From NCBI RefSeq assembly GCF_030767025.1, contig NZ_JASITE010000004.1, positions 186,001 to 250,000 on the forward strand: 64,000 nt of DNA. Reading direction: 5' to 3'. Shown in pieces: positions 17,070 to 26,687 of the stretch. Under the pieces are notes generated by a model. That model made no database searches. It saw only the letters and a program-made list of their open reading frames with translations, and was not told the origin of the DNA. The stretch is from Nocardia sp. CC227C (GTDB taxonomy: Bacteria; Actinomycetota; Actinomycetes; Mycobacteriales; Mycobacteriaceae). A program made the position numbers and the translations under genes. How positions within the stretch are numbered: the first letter of the stretch is position 1; each line of letters begins with the position of its first letter.

Positions 17070-18149
17070 CTAGACGTTGAACCTGAACTCGACCACGTCC
17101 CCATCGGCCATGACGTAGTCCTTCCCCTCCATCCGCACCTTGCCCGCGGACTTGGCGGCTGCCATGGAGCCCGCCGTGACCAGGTCGTCGAAGGCGACGA
17201 TTTCGGCCTTGATGAAGCCGCGTTCGAAGTCGGTGTGGATGACGCCGGCGGCCTTGGGGGCGGTGTCGCCCTGGTGGATGGTCCAGGCTCGGGCTTCCTT
17301 GGGGCCGGCGGTGAGGTAGGTCTGGAGGCCGAGGGTGTGGAAACCGGCGCGGGCGAGCGCGTGCAGGCCGGGTTCGGTTTGGCCGATGGATTCGAGGAGT
17401 TCCAGGGCGGATTCGGCGTCGAGTTCGAGGAGTTCGGCTTCGACCTTGGCGTCCAGGAAGACGGCGTCGGCGGGGGCGACGGCGGCCTGCAGTTCGGCCT
17501 TGCGGGCCTCGTCGGTGAGCACCGACTCGTCGGCGTTGAAGACGTAGAGGAACGGCTTCGTGGTGAGCAGGGACAGTTCCTTCAGGAGCTCACCGTCGAT
17601 CTTGTCGCGGACGGAGAACAGGGTCTTGCCCTCGTTGAGGAACTCCTGGGCCTGCTTGGCGGCGTCGGCGACCGGCTTGCGGTCCTTCTTGACCTTGGCT
17701 TCCTTGTCGAGGCGGACCACCGCCTTCTCCAGGGTCTGCAGGTCGGCGAGGATGAGCTCGGTCTCGATGACCTCGATATCGGACAGCGGATCGATCTTGC
17801 CGTCCACATGCACCACGTCATCGTCGGCGAACACCCGCACCACCTGGCAGATGGCGTCCGCCTCGCGGATATTGGCGAGGAACTTGTTGCCCAGGCCCGC
17901 GCCCTCGGACGCGCCCTTCACGATGCCCGCGATATCCACGAAGGACACCGTGGCGGGCACGATGCGCTCGGAGCCGAAGATCTCGGCGAGCTTGTCCAGC
18001 CTCGGATCGGGCAGCGGGACCACGCCGACGTTCGGCTCGATGGTGGCGAAGGGGTAGTTCGCCGCGAGCACGTCATTGCGGGTCAGCGCATTGAACAGCG
18101 TCGACTTTCCGACATTGGGCAGGCCGACGATTCCGAGGGTGAGACTCAC
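17070..18149 (-). CDS. ychF: Redox-regulated Obg-family ATPase YchF
   Basis: A 359-residue P-loop NTPase, full length for YchF. G1 is GLPNVGKSTLFNAL, G3 is VDIAGIVKGAS, and G4 is the YchF-type FNADES instead of NKxD, which fits ATP preference. A coiled-coil middle and a C-terminal TGS domain (LQTYLTAGPKEARAW to YVMADGDVVEFRFNV) follow. It associates with ribosomes and stress responses in other bacteria. Gene order with vapBC on one side resembles Rv1112-Rv1114. Confidence 0.95.
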   Translation of the reverse strand: MSLTLGIVGLPNVGKSTLFNALTRNDVLAANYPFATIEPNVGVVPLPDPRLDKLAEIFGSERIVPATVSFVDIAGIVKGASEGAGLGNKFLANIREADAICQVVRVFADDDVVHVDGKIDPLSDIEVIETELILADLQTLEKAVVRLDKEAKVKKDRKPVADAAKQAQEFLNEGKTLFSVRDKIDGELLKELSLLTTKPFLYVFNADESVLTDEARKAELQAAVAPADAVFLDAKVEAELLELDAESALELLESIGQTEPGLHALARAGFHTLGLQTYLTAGPKEARAWTIHQGDTAPKAAGVIHTDFERGFIKAEIVAFDDLVTAGSMAAAKSAGKVRMEGKDYVMADGDVVEFRFNV

Positions 18150-18300
18150 GGAGAGCAGATTCTACCCGCGCGCATCAGCGGGAACCGAGCCGGGCGGGCC
18201 GGGGCGGCCGAGGGCCGTTTTCGTCGGTGCCCGCCGATACCATCCGATACGAGGCGAGGCCGCGAACCGGCCGCCGTCAACGATTCGAGGGGGTGCCGTG

Positions 18301-19704
18301 ATGGCGTATTCGAAACCTGTCCCGCTTGGCGACGCGCTCGACGCACTGAACAGGCAGTTGGCGAACGCCGCTGCCGCCGGACAGCTGTCGCTCACCGTTC
18401 CGGCGGACGGCGGCCCGCTGCGACTGCTGCCGCGGGATGTCGAACTGACGCTGCGACTCACCGCGGTGCACACCGCGCACGGCCCGGAATTTCTCGTCAC
18501 CGATACGGCAGCCGAAACAGCCTCGCACACAATAAAATTCACGATGCGGCCGGATACGAGCGAGTCGTTCACCCCGGTCCCGTCCCCGACCGGGAGTGCC
18601 GGGGAGCCGGATCCCGAGCCACTGGTTCCCGAGCCGACCGACCCGCACGCCGAGATCATCGACCTGTATGCGGGAATCCTGGCCGACCGGGACCGACTAC
18701 TTGGTCCGCTGCATCGCGACACCCTCATGTCGGGAGCCAACCTGGCCCGCGCCTACCGCGAGGCGGGAGCCTTCGACGAGGCCGTCAACCTGTACGAACG
18801 CGTCGTCATCGACTGCGAGAGCACCTTCGGCACACACGACCCGGACACACTGCTGTTCCGCGCCAGCCTGGGTCGCGTCTACCGGGAAGCGGGCAAACTC
18901 GCCGAGGCTGTCGCTTCGGACGAACGGACACTGGCGGATACCGAGCATGCCTGTGGAACGGAACATCCGAACACTCTCATCGCCCGCCACAACCTGGCGT
19001 ACGCCTACCGAACGGCCGGTCGTCTCGATGAGGCCATCGCCACCTTCCGCGAAGCGTTGGCGGCGAGTGAGCGTATCTGCGGCGTCGACGACGAAAGCAC
19101 CCTAGCCACCCTGGAATGCCTGGCCGGTGCGCTACGGACCGGGGGCCGCATCGATGAGGCGGCCGAGCTGGACGAACGGTTGCTGTCCACCCGAGAACGT
19201 ACGCTCGGCCCGGATCACCCGGACACTCTGTTCGCGATGGATTCGCTGGCGGAGGACCGGGACCTCCAGGGCCGCCGTGACGAATCCGTCGAGATGCACC
19301 GGCGAGCGCTGGCCACCGCCGAACGGGCATTGGGTGCGGACCATTCCCTGTGCGTCCGCATCCGCAACAACCTGGCCTTCGCCTACGACCGGCTCGGACG
19401 GCTCGACCTGGCGGTCGAACTGTTCGAGCAGGCGGCCGCCGACCAGGAACGGGATCGGGGCCCCGACCACCCGCTCACCCTCCTCGCCCGAAACAATCTA
19501 GCCACCGCGTACTCCGGGTTGCACCGATACGCCGAGGCGATCGCCCTGTTCCGATCCGTCGTCGCCGATCGCGAGCGCGTACTGGGGGCACACCATCCGG
19601 ATACGTTGAAATCGCGGGAGCACTTGGCGCTGGCCTACGAACAGAGCCTGCGCACCGATTCTCGCGGTGGTGCTGCGGCACCTCCGTTCACAGCCAATCG
19701 ATGA
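18301..19704 (+). CDS. Trypco2-like domain fused to TPR repeats
   Basis: A 467-residue protein. Residues 1-85 resemble the trypco2 (trypsin-co-occurring) adaptor domain: PLGDALDALNRQLANAAAAG, VELTLRLTAV and the closing TIKFTMRP. A Pro/Glu-rich linker follows at about 86-120. Then come seven full 42-residue kinesin-light-chain-type TPRs, for example HPNTLIARHNLAYAYRTAGR, and a final partial repeat. Trypco domains are known from predicted actinobacterial conflict and signalling modules, where they link sensors to effectors; no obvious effector lies beside it here. GAGGGGG precedes the start, and a GTG one codon upstream is also possible. Confidence 0.75.
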   Translation: MAYSKPVPLGDALDALNRQLANAAAAGQLSLTVPADGGPLRLLPRDVELTLRLTAVHTAHGPEFLVTDTAAETASHTIKFTMRPDTSESFTPVPSPTGSAGEPDPEPLVPEPTDPHAEIIDLYAGILADRDRLLGPLHRDTLMSGANLARAYREAGAFDEAVNLYERVVIDCESTFGTHDPDTLLFRASLGRVYREAGKLAEAVASDERTLADTEHACGTEHPNTLIARHNLAYAYRTAGRLDEAIATFREALAASERICGVDDESTLATLECLAGALRTGGRIDEAAELDERLLSTRERTLGPDHPDTLFAMDSLAEDRDLQGRRDESVEMHRRALATAERALGADHSLCVRIRNNLAFAYDRLGRLDLAVELFEQAAADQERDRGPDHPLTLLARNNLATAYSGLHRYAEAIALFRSVVADRERVLGAHHPDTLKSREHLALAYEQSLRTDSRGGAAAPPFTANR

Positions 19705-19734
19705 ACTCGGCAGGATGGTCAGCTCCAAGGCGGC

Positions 19735-20151
19735 TCAGCCCCGGATATCACCTACGAAGGCCACCGGCTGCCCGGTTATCCGCGCGACCGTGGCGAAGTC
19801 GCGGTCGTCGCACAGGATCGTGAGTCTGTGATGCTCGGCGGTCGCCGCCACCAGCAGATCCACGGCCCCCGCCGAGCGATGCGTGCCTTGTTCCGTCATC
19901 AGCTGTTGTATGTCAGCGGCACGTTCGTATCCACGTTCGTACATCGGGACCCAGGCGAACAGGTCACGCAGTAGACGGCGCTTCTCGAGTCGGTCGGCCA
20001 GTGAGCGAGCCGAGTACAGGAATTCGAGCTCGACAATCGGACAGGTGGCGATCACGCCCGCGGTCAACTGGTCCACCCATGCCTGTCGCAACTTGTCCTG
20101 CAAGATCCGGAAGAGTCCGGATGGGTCGATGAGGTACAGGGCTGTGCTCAC
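19735..20151 (-). CDS. vapC: VapC toxin (second pair)
   Basis: A 138-residue PIN-domain ribonuclease. Acidic residues: D9 (LYLIDPSGLFR), E41/E43 (CPIVELEFLYS), D98 (AVDLLVAATA) and D115-D118 (LCDDRDF). The GTG start overlaps the antitoxin stop as GTGA, exactly as in the other VapBC pair 3 kb away, but the two toxins are quite different in sequence, so this is not a recent duplication. The gene is convergent with the TPR gene. Confidence 0.88.
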   Translation of the reverse strand: MSTALYLIDPSGLFRILQDKLRQAWVDQLTAGVIATCPIVELEFLYSARSLADRLEKRRLLRDLFAWVPMYERGYERAADIQQLMTEQGTHRSAGAVDLLVAATAEHHRLTILCDDRDFATVARITGQPVAFVGDIRG

Positions 20152-20366
20152 CGCCGGTATGCCGCCTTGTCGTCGAGGAATTCATCGAAGTCGCCCCGAT
20201 CGGCCATATCGCCCAGGCGGGCCAGCGCCCTGATCCGGACCAGCCGCTGGCCGACCTCACGTAGTGCGGCGTTGACGGTGTCCTTCTTGGTCTTGGTCCC
20301 CAGCACCTCCGCGGCGATGGCCAGCGCCTCTTCGTCGATCTCGATCGGAGTCTTCGATGCACCCAT
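20148..20366 (-). CDS. vapB: VapB antitoxin (second pair)
   Basis: A 72-residue antitoxin with an RHH-like N-terminus (TPIEIDEEALAIAAEVLGTKTKKDTVNAALREVG) and a basic/acidic tail (LGDMADRGDFDEFLDDKAAYRR) that fits toxin binding. The GAAGGAGG ribosome-binding site is one of the strongest in the window. The 50 bp upstream contain partial repeats of TTGGAT/TGGAT, a possible operator. Confidence 0.85.
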   Translation of the reverse strand: MGASKTPIEIDEEALAIAAEVLGTKTKKDTVNAALREVGQRLVRIRALARLGDMADRGDFDEFLDDKAAYRR

Positions 20367-20416
20367 GACCTGCCTCCTTCGGATATCCAGTACATCCAAG
20401 TTAGACGTCCATGGTA

Positions 20417-21265
20417 TCAACGGCCGCCGAGGCCGGAGAGGGCGGTGCCGCGGATGAAGGCGCGCTGGGCCACGGCGTAGACGGCGATCAGGGGCAGCAG
20501 GATGACGACGGCGGCGGACATGAGGAGGGGCCAGTGGGTGTGGTACTGGCCCTGGAGGCGGACCAGGCCGAGGGTGGCGGTGGCGTAGTCGTTGCGTTGG
20601 ATCATGATCAGCGGCCAGAGGAAGTCGTTCCAGACGGTGATCCAGGTGAGGACGGCCAGCACCATGAGGGCGGGGCGGGTGTGCGGGAGCAGGACGCGCC
20701 AGTAGATCTGCCAGGGGGTGCAGCCGTCGAGGATGGCGGCCTCCTCCAGTTCGCCGGGGAGCGTGGCGAAGAACTGGCGCATGAGATAGGTGCCGAAGGC
20801 GCTGCCGAAGAGGCCGGGGACGATCATGGACCAGGGGGTGTCCACCCAGCCGAGAAAACGCATGAGGATGAACTGCGGGATGACGGTGACGGTGAGCGGC
20901 ACCATGAGGGTGGCCAGGTAGCAGAAGAACAGGGCCTCGCGGCCGGGGAAACGCAGGCGGGCGAAGGCATATCCGGCCAGGGAGCAGAAGAACACCTGCC
21001 CGGCGGTGACGCAGGCGGCGTAGACGGCGGTATTGAGGAGCATGCGGCCCAGCGGGATGAGATCGAAGACCTCGGCGTAGTTGGACCACTGCGGATGCGT
21101 CGGCAGCGGAGACGGATCACTCACGCCCACATCGGATTTCAGCGACGCCGACAGCGCCCACAGCACAGGTGCCAGTGCACACCAGCCGACGCCGACGAGC
21201 GCCAGGTAGGCGAGTGAGCCCCCGGCGATCCGCCGCCGGATATTGCCGCCCACCCGCGCGCTCAC
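20417..21265 (-). CDS. Sugar ABC transporter permease (MalG type)
   Basis: A 282-residue inner-membrane permease of the carbohydrate-uptake CUT1 group, with about six hydrophobic segments. The cytoplasmic EAA-like loop is visible as ELEEAAILDGCTPWQIYWRVLLPHTRPAL, where it contacts the ATPase. The GTG start overlaps the stop of the upstream permease as GTGA, so the two are coupled. No ATP-binding subunit gene is adjacent; a shared MsiK/UgpC-like ATPase elsewhere is likely, as is usual in actinobacteria. Confidence 0.92.
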   Translation of the reverse strand: MSARVGGNIRRRIAGGSLAYLALVGVGWCALAPVLWALSASLKSDVGVSDPSPLPTHPQWSNYAEVFDLIPLGRMLLNTAVYAACVTAGQVFFCSLAGYAFARLRFPGREALFFCYLATLMVPLTVTVIPQFILMRFLGWVDTPWSMIVPGLFGSAFGTYLMRQFFATLPGELEEAAILDGCTPWQIYWRVLLPHTRPALMVLAVLTWITVWNDFLWPLIMIQRNDYATATLGLVRLQGQYHTHWPLLMSAAVVILLPLIAVYAVAQRAFIRGTALSGLGGR

Positions 21266-22245
21266 CGCTCCGCCTCGCCGCGTCGAGCCAGCCGCAGTTG
21301 CACGATCGTGAGCACCAGCAGCATCGCGAAGATCACCCAGGCCAGCGCGGCGGCGTAGCCGATCTCGTAGAAGCGGAAAGCGTTCTGGAACAGCATGATC
21401 CCGAGCACGTAGGTGCCGGTCTCCGGGCCGCCGTTGCCGCCGGTGAGCGCGTACGCCTGATCGAATGCCTGCACGGTGTTGATGACCGTGATGACGAAGA
21501 CGAACGACAGCGCGCCCCGGATGAGCGGCAGGGTGATCGACCGGAACCGCCGCAGCGCCCCCGCACCGTCGATTCGTGCTGCCTCGTAGAGGTTTTCCGG
21601 CACGCCCTGCATGGCGGCGAGCAGGATGACGGTGGCGAACGGCACGCTCTTCCACACGGTGACGATGCTGAGCGAGATCAACGCCCAGTCCGGATCGGTC
21701 AGCCACGGCACCGGCCCCAGCCCCACCCACCCGAGCGCGAGGTTCACCAGCCCGTCCTCGGTGGCGAAGAGGAACCGGAACACCACCGCCATGGCGACCG
21801 TGGAGGCCACCAGCGGCAGGAAGGCCACCGTGCGGAACACGCCGATACCCGGCAGTTTTCGATTCAACAGCCCGGCGACGGCCAGGCTGATCACCACCGT
21901 GGGCAACAGGGTGAGCAGCGTGAACACGGCGGTATTCCGCAATGCGATATAGAAAAGCGGATCGTCGGCGAACAGCCGCCGGTAGTTGCCCGCCCCGATG
22001 AACCGCGGCGGCGAGAACAGATCCCAGGAGTGGAAGCTGAGATACAGCGAGAAGCCCAGCGGGAACAGCAGGAACACGGCGACCGCCGCCACATTCGGGG
22101 CCACGAACGCCCCGCCCGCGCGCGCCCGCCGCCGGGCCAGCGCCGAGCGCGGTCGGGGTGGGCGCTCCCGCCGCGGCTCCCCGGCGTCCACGCGCAGGCC
22201 ATCGAGCACCCCGGTCACGGCAGCGCCCAACGACCGCTCGGCCAT
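21262..22245 (-). CDS. Sugar ABC transporter permease (MalF type)
   Basis: A permease partner of about 327 residues with the EAA-type loop NLYEAARIDGAGALRRFRSITLPLI and typical segments AVFLLFPLGFSLYLSFHSWD and ALRNTAVFTLLTLLPTV. It pairs with the downstream permease and the upstream lipoprotein to form an importer. The exact start is uncertain: I used the ATG at 22245 (MAERSLGAA), because earlier sequence is not protein-like. The 223 bp to the upstream gene hold nothing obvious. Confidence 0.88.
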   Translation of the reverse strand: MAERSLGAAVTGVLDGLRVDAGEPRRERPPRPRSALARRRARAGGAFVAPNVAAVAVFLLFPLGFSLYLSFHSWDLFSPPRFIGAGNYRRLFADDPLFYIALRNTAVFTLLTLLPTVVISLAVAGLLNRKLPGIGVFRTVAFLPLVASTVAMAVVFRFLFATEDGLVNLALGWVGLGPVPWLTDPDWALISLSIVTVWKSVPFATVILLAAMQGVPENLYEAARIDGAGALRRFRSITLPLIRGALSFVFVITVINTVQAFDQAYALTGGNGGPETGTYVLGIMLFQNAFRFYEIGYAAALAWVIFAMLLVLTIVQLRLARRGEAER

Positions 22246-22468
22246 GCCGCAGCAGCGGTGCACGAGCAGCCATCGCGTACGACATCGCGCGGCACCGCAC
22301 GATCGCCGCCCAGCTCGTCCATCGTGCGCCGCACAGGTCGGTTCGCCCCGCGTCGAGCCCGAAACTCGCTGCACCCGCCCGGAACGCGCGCGCGCATACC
22401 GGCCCGTCGCCGCGCCGTACGAGCCCGCCGTCCACGCCACCGGCCGCGGCGCACCTCCGAGCGCCCGC

Positions 22469-23812
22469 TCATATCCGCGCCGCCCGCAGGATCTCGTCGA
22501 TATCCCGCGCCGTGCGCCCGCCCAGCGAATCCGCCTGTGCCGCACCGCGCAGCACCCGGTTGCAGCCGCGCTCCAGCAGCGATTCGACCTTGCCCCACAC
22601 CGGCGTCACCGCGAGGTGCCGGGAGTGCGCGGGCCCCTCGGTGAAGACCTCCAGATTGCGAATCCCGGGGTGGGCGGTCGCGAAACCCGCCGAGTGCATG
22701 GCGGATCCCAGCACCGGCACGAACAGCCCGGACCGCGCGATGATCTCCTGCCCTTCCGGCCCGGTCGCGAATTTGACGAATTCCCAGGCTTGTTCGCGGC
22801 GCGGGCTGTTCGCCGCGATGGCCAGCCCGGTGGTGCCCACATCGGTGATGGCGGCGGGGCCGCCGTGCGGGCCGACCGGCAGCACGGTGACATCGAAATC
22901 CAGGTCGTCACGGCCGACGAACTCCGAGTACAGCCAGTGCCCGCCCAGCAGCATGGCGGCCCGGCCGCGGGCGAAGAGGTCGGGGGCCGAGACGGATTGC
23001 TGATCGGCGGCGCGCGGCGCGACCCGGTGCCGCACGGCGAGGTCGGCGTAGAACTGCAATCCGGCCGCGAAGCGCGGATCGCCGATATTGATTCGGGTGG
23101 GCGCGACCGGCGGGCTGAACCATTCCGCCCCGTTGTTCATGCCGAAGCAGGCCGCCGAGTAGTAGGGCACCCAGGCGTCCGAGAATCCCCACTGCCGCAC
23201 CCGTCCGTCGCCGTCGCGGCGCGTCAAGGCCCGTGCGGCGGCCAGGAACTCGTCGAAGTTCCAGGCGTCCGACCAGCGCGCGGGCGCGCGGATCCCGGCC
23301 TGGTCGAACAGCCGCCGGTTGTAATAGAGGAACACCCCCGACCACTGCTCCGGCAGCGCGTACCGCCCACCCCGCCAGACGAAGGTGTCCCGCAGCGGCG
23401 CGTACCCGTCGTCGGCCAGCCGGGCCGCGTGCGCGGGATCGCGATCGAGGAATTCGCTCAGGTCCGCCAGTACGCCGCGGTCGGCCAGCCCGGCGTAGAG
23501 CAGTTCCCACGCCATGAGCACATCCGGGCACTTCCCGCCCGCGCAGTAGGTCAGCATCTGTTGCAGGGGGTCGGGCCCGGACATGATGGTGCGGATGGGT
23601 ATATCCGGTCTCCGCCTGCGGAATTCGTCGATGATGAGCAGCCGGGTGCGCGCCTCCTCCGGCCGGGCCTGGAAGAAGAAGGTCACCGCGTCATCGGAGC
23701 CGCCGCCACAGCCCGCGGCCAGCAGCGGGAGGGCCAAACCGGTGCGGAGTACGGTGCGCCGCGGTACGGCCGCGCCCGGCCGTTCACGGACCTCCCTGAC
23801 CCCGCTCAGCAT
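22469..23812 (-). CDS. Extracellular sugar-binding lipoprotein
   Basis: A 447-residue ABC substrate-binding protein. The N-terminus has a twin-arginine-like PRRTVLRTGLALPLLAAGC with a lipobox (LAAGC), so it should be lipidated at the outside of the membrane. The body matches CUT1 binding proteins: FDQAGI, WNFDEFLAAARALT, and the C-terminal half with FVKFATGPEGQEIIARSG. It leads a three-gene importer operon. The ATG at 23812 begins MLSGVREVRERPGA. The sugar is unknown. Confidence 0.9.
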   Translation of the reverse strand: MLSGVREVRERPGAAVPRRTVLRTGLALPLLAAGCGGGSDDAVTFFFQARPEEARTRLLIIDEFRRRRPDIPIRTIMSGPDPLQQMLTYCAGGKCPDVLMAWELLYAGLADRGVLADLSEFLDRDPAHAARLADDGYAPLRDTFVWRGGRYALPEQWSGVFLYYNRRLFDQAGIRAPARWSDAWNFDEFLAAARALTRRDGDGRVRQWGFSDAWVPYYSAACFGMNNGAEWFSPPVAPTRINIGDPRFAAGLQFYADLAVRHRVAPRAADQQSVSAPDLFARGRAAMLLGGHWLYSEFVGRDDLDFDVTVLPVGPHGGPAAITDVGTTGLAIAANSPRREQAWEFVKFATGPEGQEIIARSGLFVPVLGSAMHSAGFATAHPGIRNLEVFTEGPAHSRHLAVTPVWGKVESLLERGCNRVLRGAAQADSLGGRTARDIDEILRAARI

Positions 23813-24018
23813 CACTCCTACCGTTGGTCGCAGAAAACAGACCGTTCGTCGGACCGAGTGACGCAGATCCCACGGCGCATGGCAGCATACGTTCGGCCTC
23901 CAGCGGAAGCGAGGTGAAACGCCGACAGGCGGCACCGCGTCCGGTCCGACCACAAGTCGGCTTCGCTGGACGGCCAGTTTCCGTAATACGCCGCAGTACC
24001 GCACGGGAGGGTTGTCGA

Positions 24019-26358
24019 ATGGCGACCATCGAATACCTCCGGACGGATCCCGCCCTACCTCCGGTGGGCATCGTGGACCGGTCCCCGCTCACACCCGCCA
24101 AGAAGGGCATCTTCCTCGCGATAGCCGTACTCGGCGCGATCGCCTGGTCGGTCGTGGCCTTCATGCGCGGCGAGAACGTGAACGCGGTGTGGATCGTGGT
24201 CGCCGCCGTGTCCACCTACATCCTCGCCTACCAGTTCTACGCCCGGCTGATCCAATGGAAGATCACCAAGCCGCGCGACGACGTCGCCACTCCGGCCGAG
24301 GCCATGGAGAACGGCAAGGACTTCATGCCGATGGACCGGCGGGTGCTGTTCGGGCACCATTTCGCCGCCATCGCGGGCGCGGGTCCGCTGGTCGGCCCGG
24401 TGCTGGCGGCGCAGATGGGTTATCTGCCCGGCACCATCTGGATCATCGTGGGCGTGGTGCTCGCGGGCGCGGTGCAGGACTATCTGGTGCTGTGGGCGTC
24501 GTCCAAGCGGCGCGGCCGGTCGCTGGGCCAGATGGCCCGCGACGAACTGGGCCCGGTCGGCGGCGTGGCCGCCATCGTGGGTGTGCTGGTGATCATGATG
24601 ATCCTGCTGGCCGTGCTCGGCATCGTGGTCGTGAACGCCCTGGCCGCCACCAGGAACCCGGTCACCGGCGTGCTGGAGGGCGGCAGCCCGTGGGGCGTGT
24701 TCTCCATCGCCATGACCATTCCGATCGCCCTGTTCATGGGCATCTACCTGCGGTTCGTGCGTCCGGGCAAGGTCGGCGAGGTCTCCCTGATCGGCTTCAC
24801 GCTGCTCATGCTGGCCATCGTCTCCGGCAACTGGGTGGCCGAATCCGGCTGGGGCCGCGACTGGTTCACTCTCTCCGCCGCCACCATCGCCTGGCTGCTC
24901 ATCCTCTACGGCTTCTTCGCCTCGGTGCTGCCGGTGTGGCTGCTGCTCGCCCCGCGCGACTACCTGTCGACCTTCATGAAGATCGGCACCATCTTCCTGC
25001 TGGCCGCGGGCATTCTCATCACCATGCCGGTGCTGAAGGCCCCCGCGGTCTCGGAGTTCGCGAGCAACAGCGACGGTCCGGCCTTCGCGGGCAGCCTCTT
25101 CCCGTTCCTGTTCATCACCATCGCCTGCGGTGCGCTGTCGGGTTTCCACGCGCTGGTGTCGTCGGGCACCACCCCGAAGCTGCTGGAGAAGCAGTCGCAG
25201 GCGCGGATGATCGGCTACGGCGGCATGCTCATGGAGTCGTTCGTGGCCGTGATGGCCATCGTCACCGCGAGCATCATCGACCAGCACCTGTACTTCGCCA
25301 TGAACGCCAGCGGCGCGCTCACCGGCAACACCCCGGAGACGGCTGCCGAATATGTGAACAGCTTGGGGCTACAGGGCGATCCGATCACCGCGGCGCAGCT
25401 GACCCAGGCCGCGGAGGACATCGGCGAGAAGAAGATCGTCTCGCTCACCGGCGGCGCGCCGACCCTGGCGGTCGGCATGTCCGAGGTGCTGCACCAGTTC
25501 CTGGGCGGCCCGGGCTGGAAGGCGTTCTGGTACCACTTCGCCATCATGTTCGAGGCGCTGTTCATCCTCACCACCATCGACGCCGGTACCCGCGTGGCGC
25601 GCTTCATGGTGTCGGATTCGCTGGGCAATCTGGGCGGCCCGTTCACCCGGTTCAAGGACGCGTCGTGGCGGCCGGGAGCGTGGCTGTGTTCGGCCATCGT
25701 GGTGGCGGCCTGGGGTTCGGTGCTGCTGATGGGCGTCACCGACCCGTTGGGCGGCATCTACACGCTGTTCCCGCTGTTCGGCATCGCCAACCAGCTGCTG
25801 GCGGCCATCGCCTTGACCGTGGTGACGGTGATCGTGGTGAAGAAGGGCCTGCTCAAGTGGGCCTGGATTCCGGCGCTGCCGCTGGCCTGGGATCTCATCG
25901 TGACCATGACGGCGTCCTGGCAGAAGATCTTCTCGGCCGACCCGAAGATCGGCTACTGGAAGTCGCACGACAACGCCAAGATCAAGCTGGATGCCTACGA
26001 GGCCGCCCGCGACACCGGCCAGCTGCCCGCTGGCGTGGCGGATGCGGCGGCGCTGGAGAAGCAGATCGCCGATCTGGAGAAGATCGTCCGCAACACCTTC
26101 ATCCAGGGCACGCTGTCCATCGTCTTCGCGGTGCTGGTGCTGATCGTGGCCGTGGTCGGCGTGCTGGTGTGCGTGCGCGCCATCCGCAAGGGCGGCGGCG
26201 AGACCACCGAATCGCCGGAGGAGCCGTCGAAGATCTTCGGCCCGAGCAGCTTCCTCGCCACCAAGGCGGAGAAGGAGGTGCAGAAGGAGTGGGACGAGCT
26301 CATCGCCTCCGGACAGATTCGCGCACCCGGCGCGCGGTCGGGAGTGCACGCGCACTGA
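24019..26358 (+). CDS. cstA: Carbon starvation protein CstA (pyruvate/peptide transporter)
   Basis: A 779-residue polytopic membrane protein with many hydrophobic helices. CstA signatures include FGHHFAAIAGAGPLVGPVLAAQMGYLPG, AVQDYLVLWASSKRRGRSLG, ALSGFHALVSSGTTPKLL and LTTIDAGTRVARFMV. CstA-family proteins take up pyruvate or peptides under starvation. GGGAGG precedes the ATG at a suitable distance; longer frames upstream are not protein-like. A ybdD partner gene follows 22 bp later. Confidence 0.95.
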   Translation: MATIEYLRTDPALPPVGIVDRSPLTPAKKGIFLAIAVLGAIAWSVVAFMRGENVNAVWIVVAAVSTYILAYQFYARLIQWKITKPRDDVATPAEAMENGKDFMPMDRRVLFGHHFAAIAGAGPLVGPVLAAQMGYLPGTIWIIVGVVLAGAVQDYLVLWASSKRRGRSLGQMARDELGPVGGVAAIVGVLVIMMILLAVLGIVVVNALAATRNPVTGVLEGGSPWGVFSIAMTIPIALFMGIYLRFVRPGKVGEVSLIGFTLLMLAIVSGNWVAESGWGRDWFTLSAATIAWLLILYGFFASVLPVWLLLAPRDYLSTFMKIGTIFLLAAGILITMPVLKAPAVSEFASNSDGPAFAGSLFPFLFITIACGALSGFHALVSSGTTPKLLEKQSQARMIGYGGMLMESFVAVMAIVTASIIDQHLYFAMNASGALTGNTPETAAEYVNSLGLQGDPITAAQLTQAAEDIGEKKIVSLTGGAPTLAVGMSEVLHQFLGGPGWKAFWYHFAIMFEALFILTTIDAGTRVARFMVSDSLGNLGGPFTRFKDASWRPGAWLCSAIVVAAWGSVLLMGVTDPLGGIYTLFPLFGIANQLLAAIALTVVTVIVVKKGLLKWAWIPALPLAWDLIVTMTASWQKIFSADPKIGYWKSHDNAKIKLDAYEAARDTGQLPAGVADAAALEKQIADLEKIVRNTFIQGTLSIVFAVLVLIVAVVGVLVCVRAIRKGGGETTESPEEPSKIFGPSSFLATKAEKEVQKEWDELIASGQIRAPGARSGVHAH

Positions 26359-26380
26359 CCGTGGCGTACAACCGACTGCG

Positions 26381-26623
26381 ATGAACGATTCCACTGTGCC
26401 GCCGACCGCGGGCTTCGGCCCGAGGTCGGCGGTTCGCGCGTTGATACGGGCCGTCCGCGGGTTCCTGTGGTGGTTCAATTCGATACTCGGCGGCAACGAC
26501 TACGCCCGCTATGTGCAGCACCTGCGGCGGAACCACCCCGACCAGGAGGTTCCGAGCGAGGCCGAGTACTGGCGGCAGCGGCACGAGGCCGCCGACCGCA
26601 ATCCCGGCACCCGCTGTTGCTGA
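26381..26623 (+). CDS. ybdD: YbdD/YjiX-family partner of CstA
   Basis: An 80-residue protein typical of the YbdD family that co-occurs with CstA. It carries the conserved FNSILGGNDYARYVQHLRRNHP and EAEYWRQRH blocks and ends in RCC, the family hallmark. In E. coli the homologue is needed for CstA-type transporter activity. It lies 22 bp after cstA on the same strand. Confidence 0.92.
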   Translation: MNDSTVPPTAGFGPRSAVRALIRAVRGFLWWFNSILGGNDYARYVQHLRRNHPDQEVPSEAEYWRQRHEAADRNPGTRCC

Positions 26624-26687
26624 CCGCCGGGGGATAATGGCTGATTTCCGCTAGCGGATATCGGCCCCGCCTGGGAGGGTGATGTGC

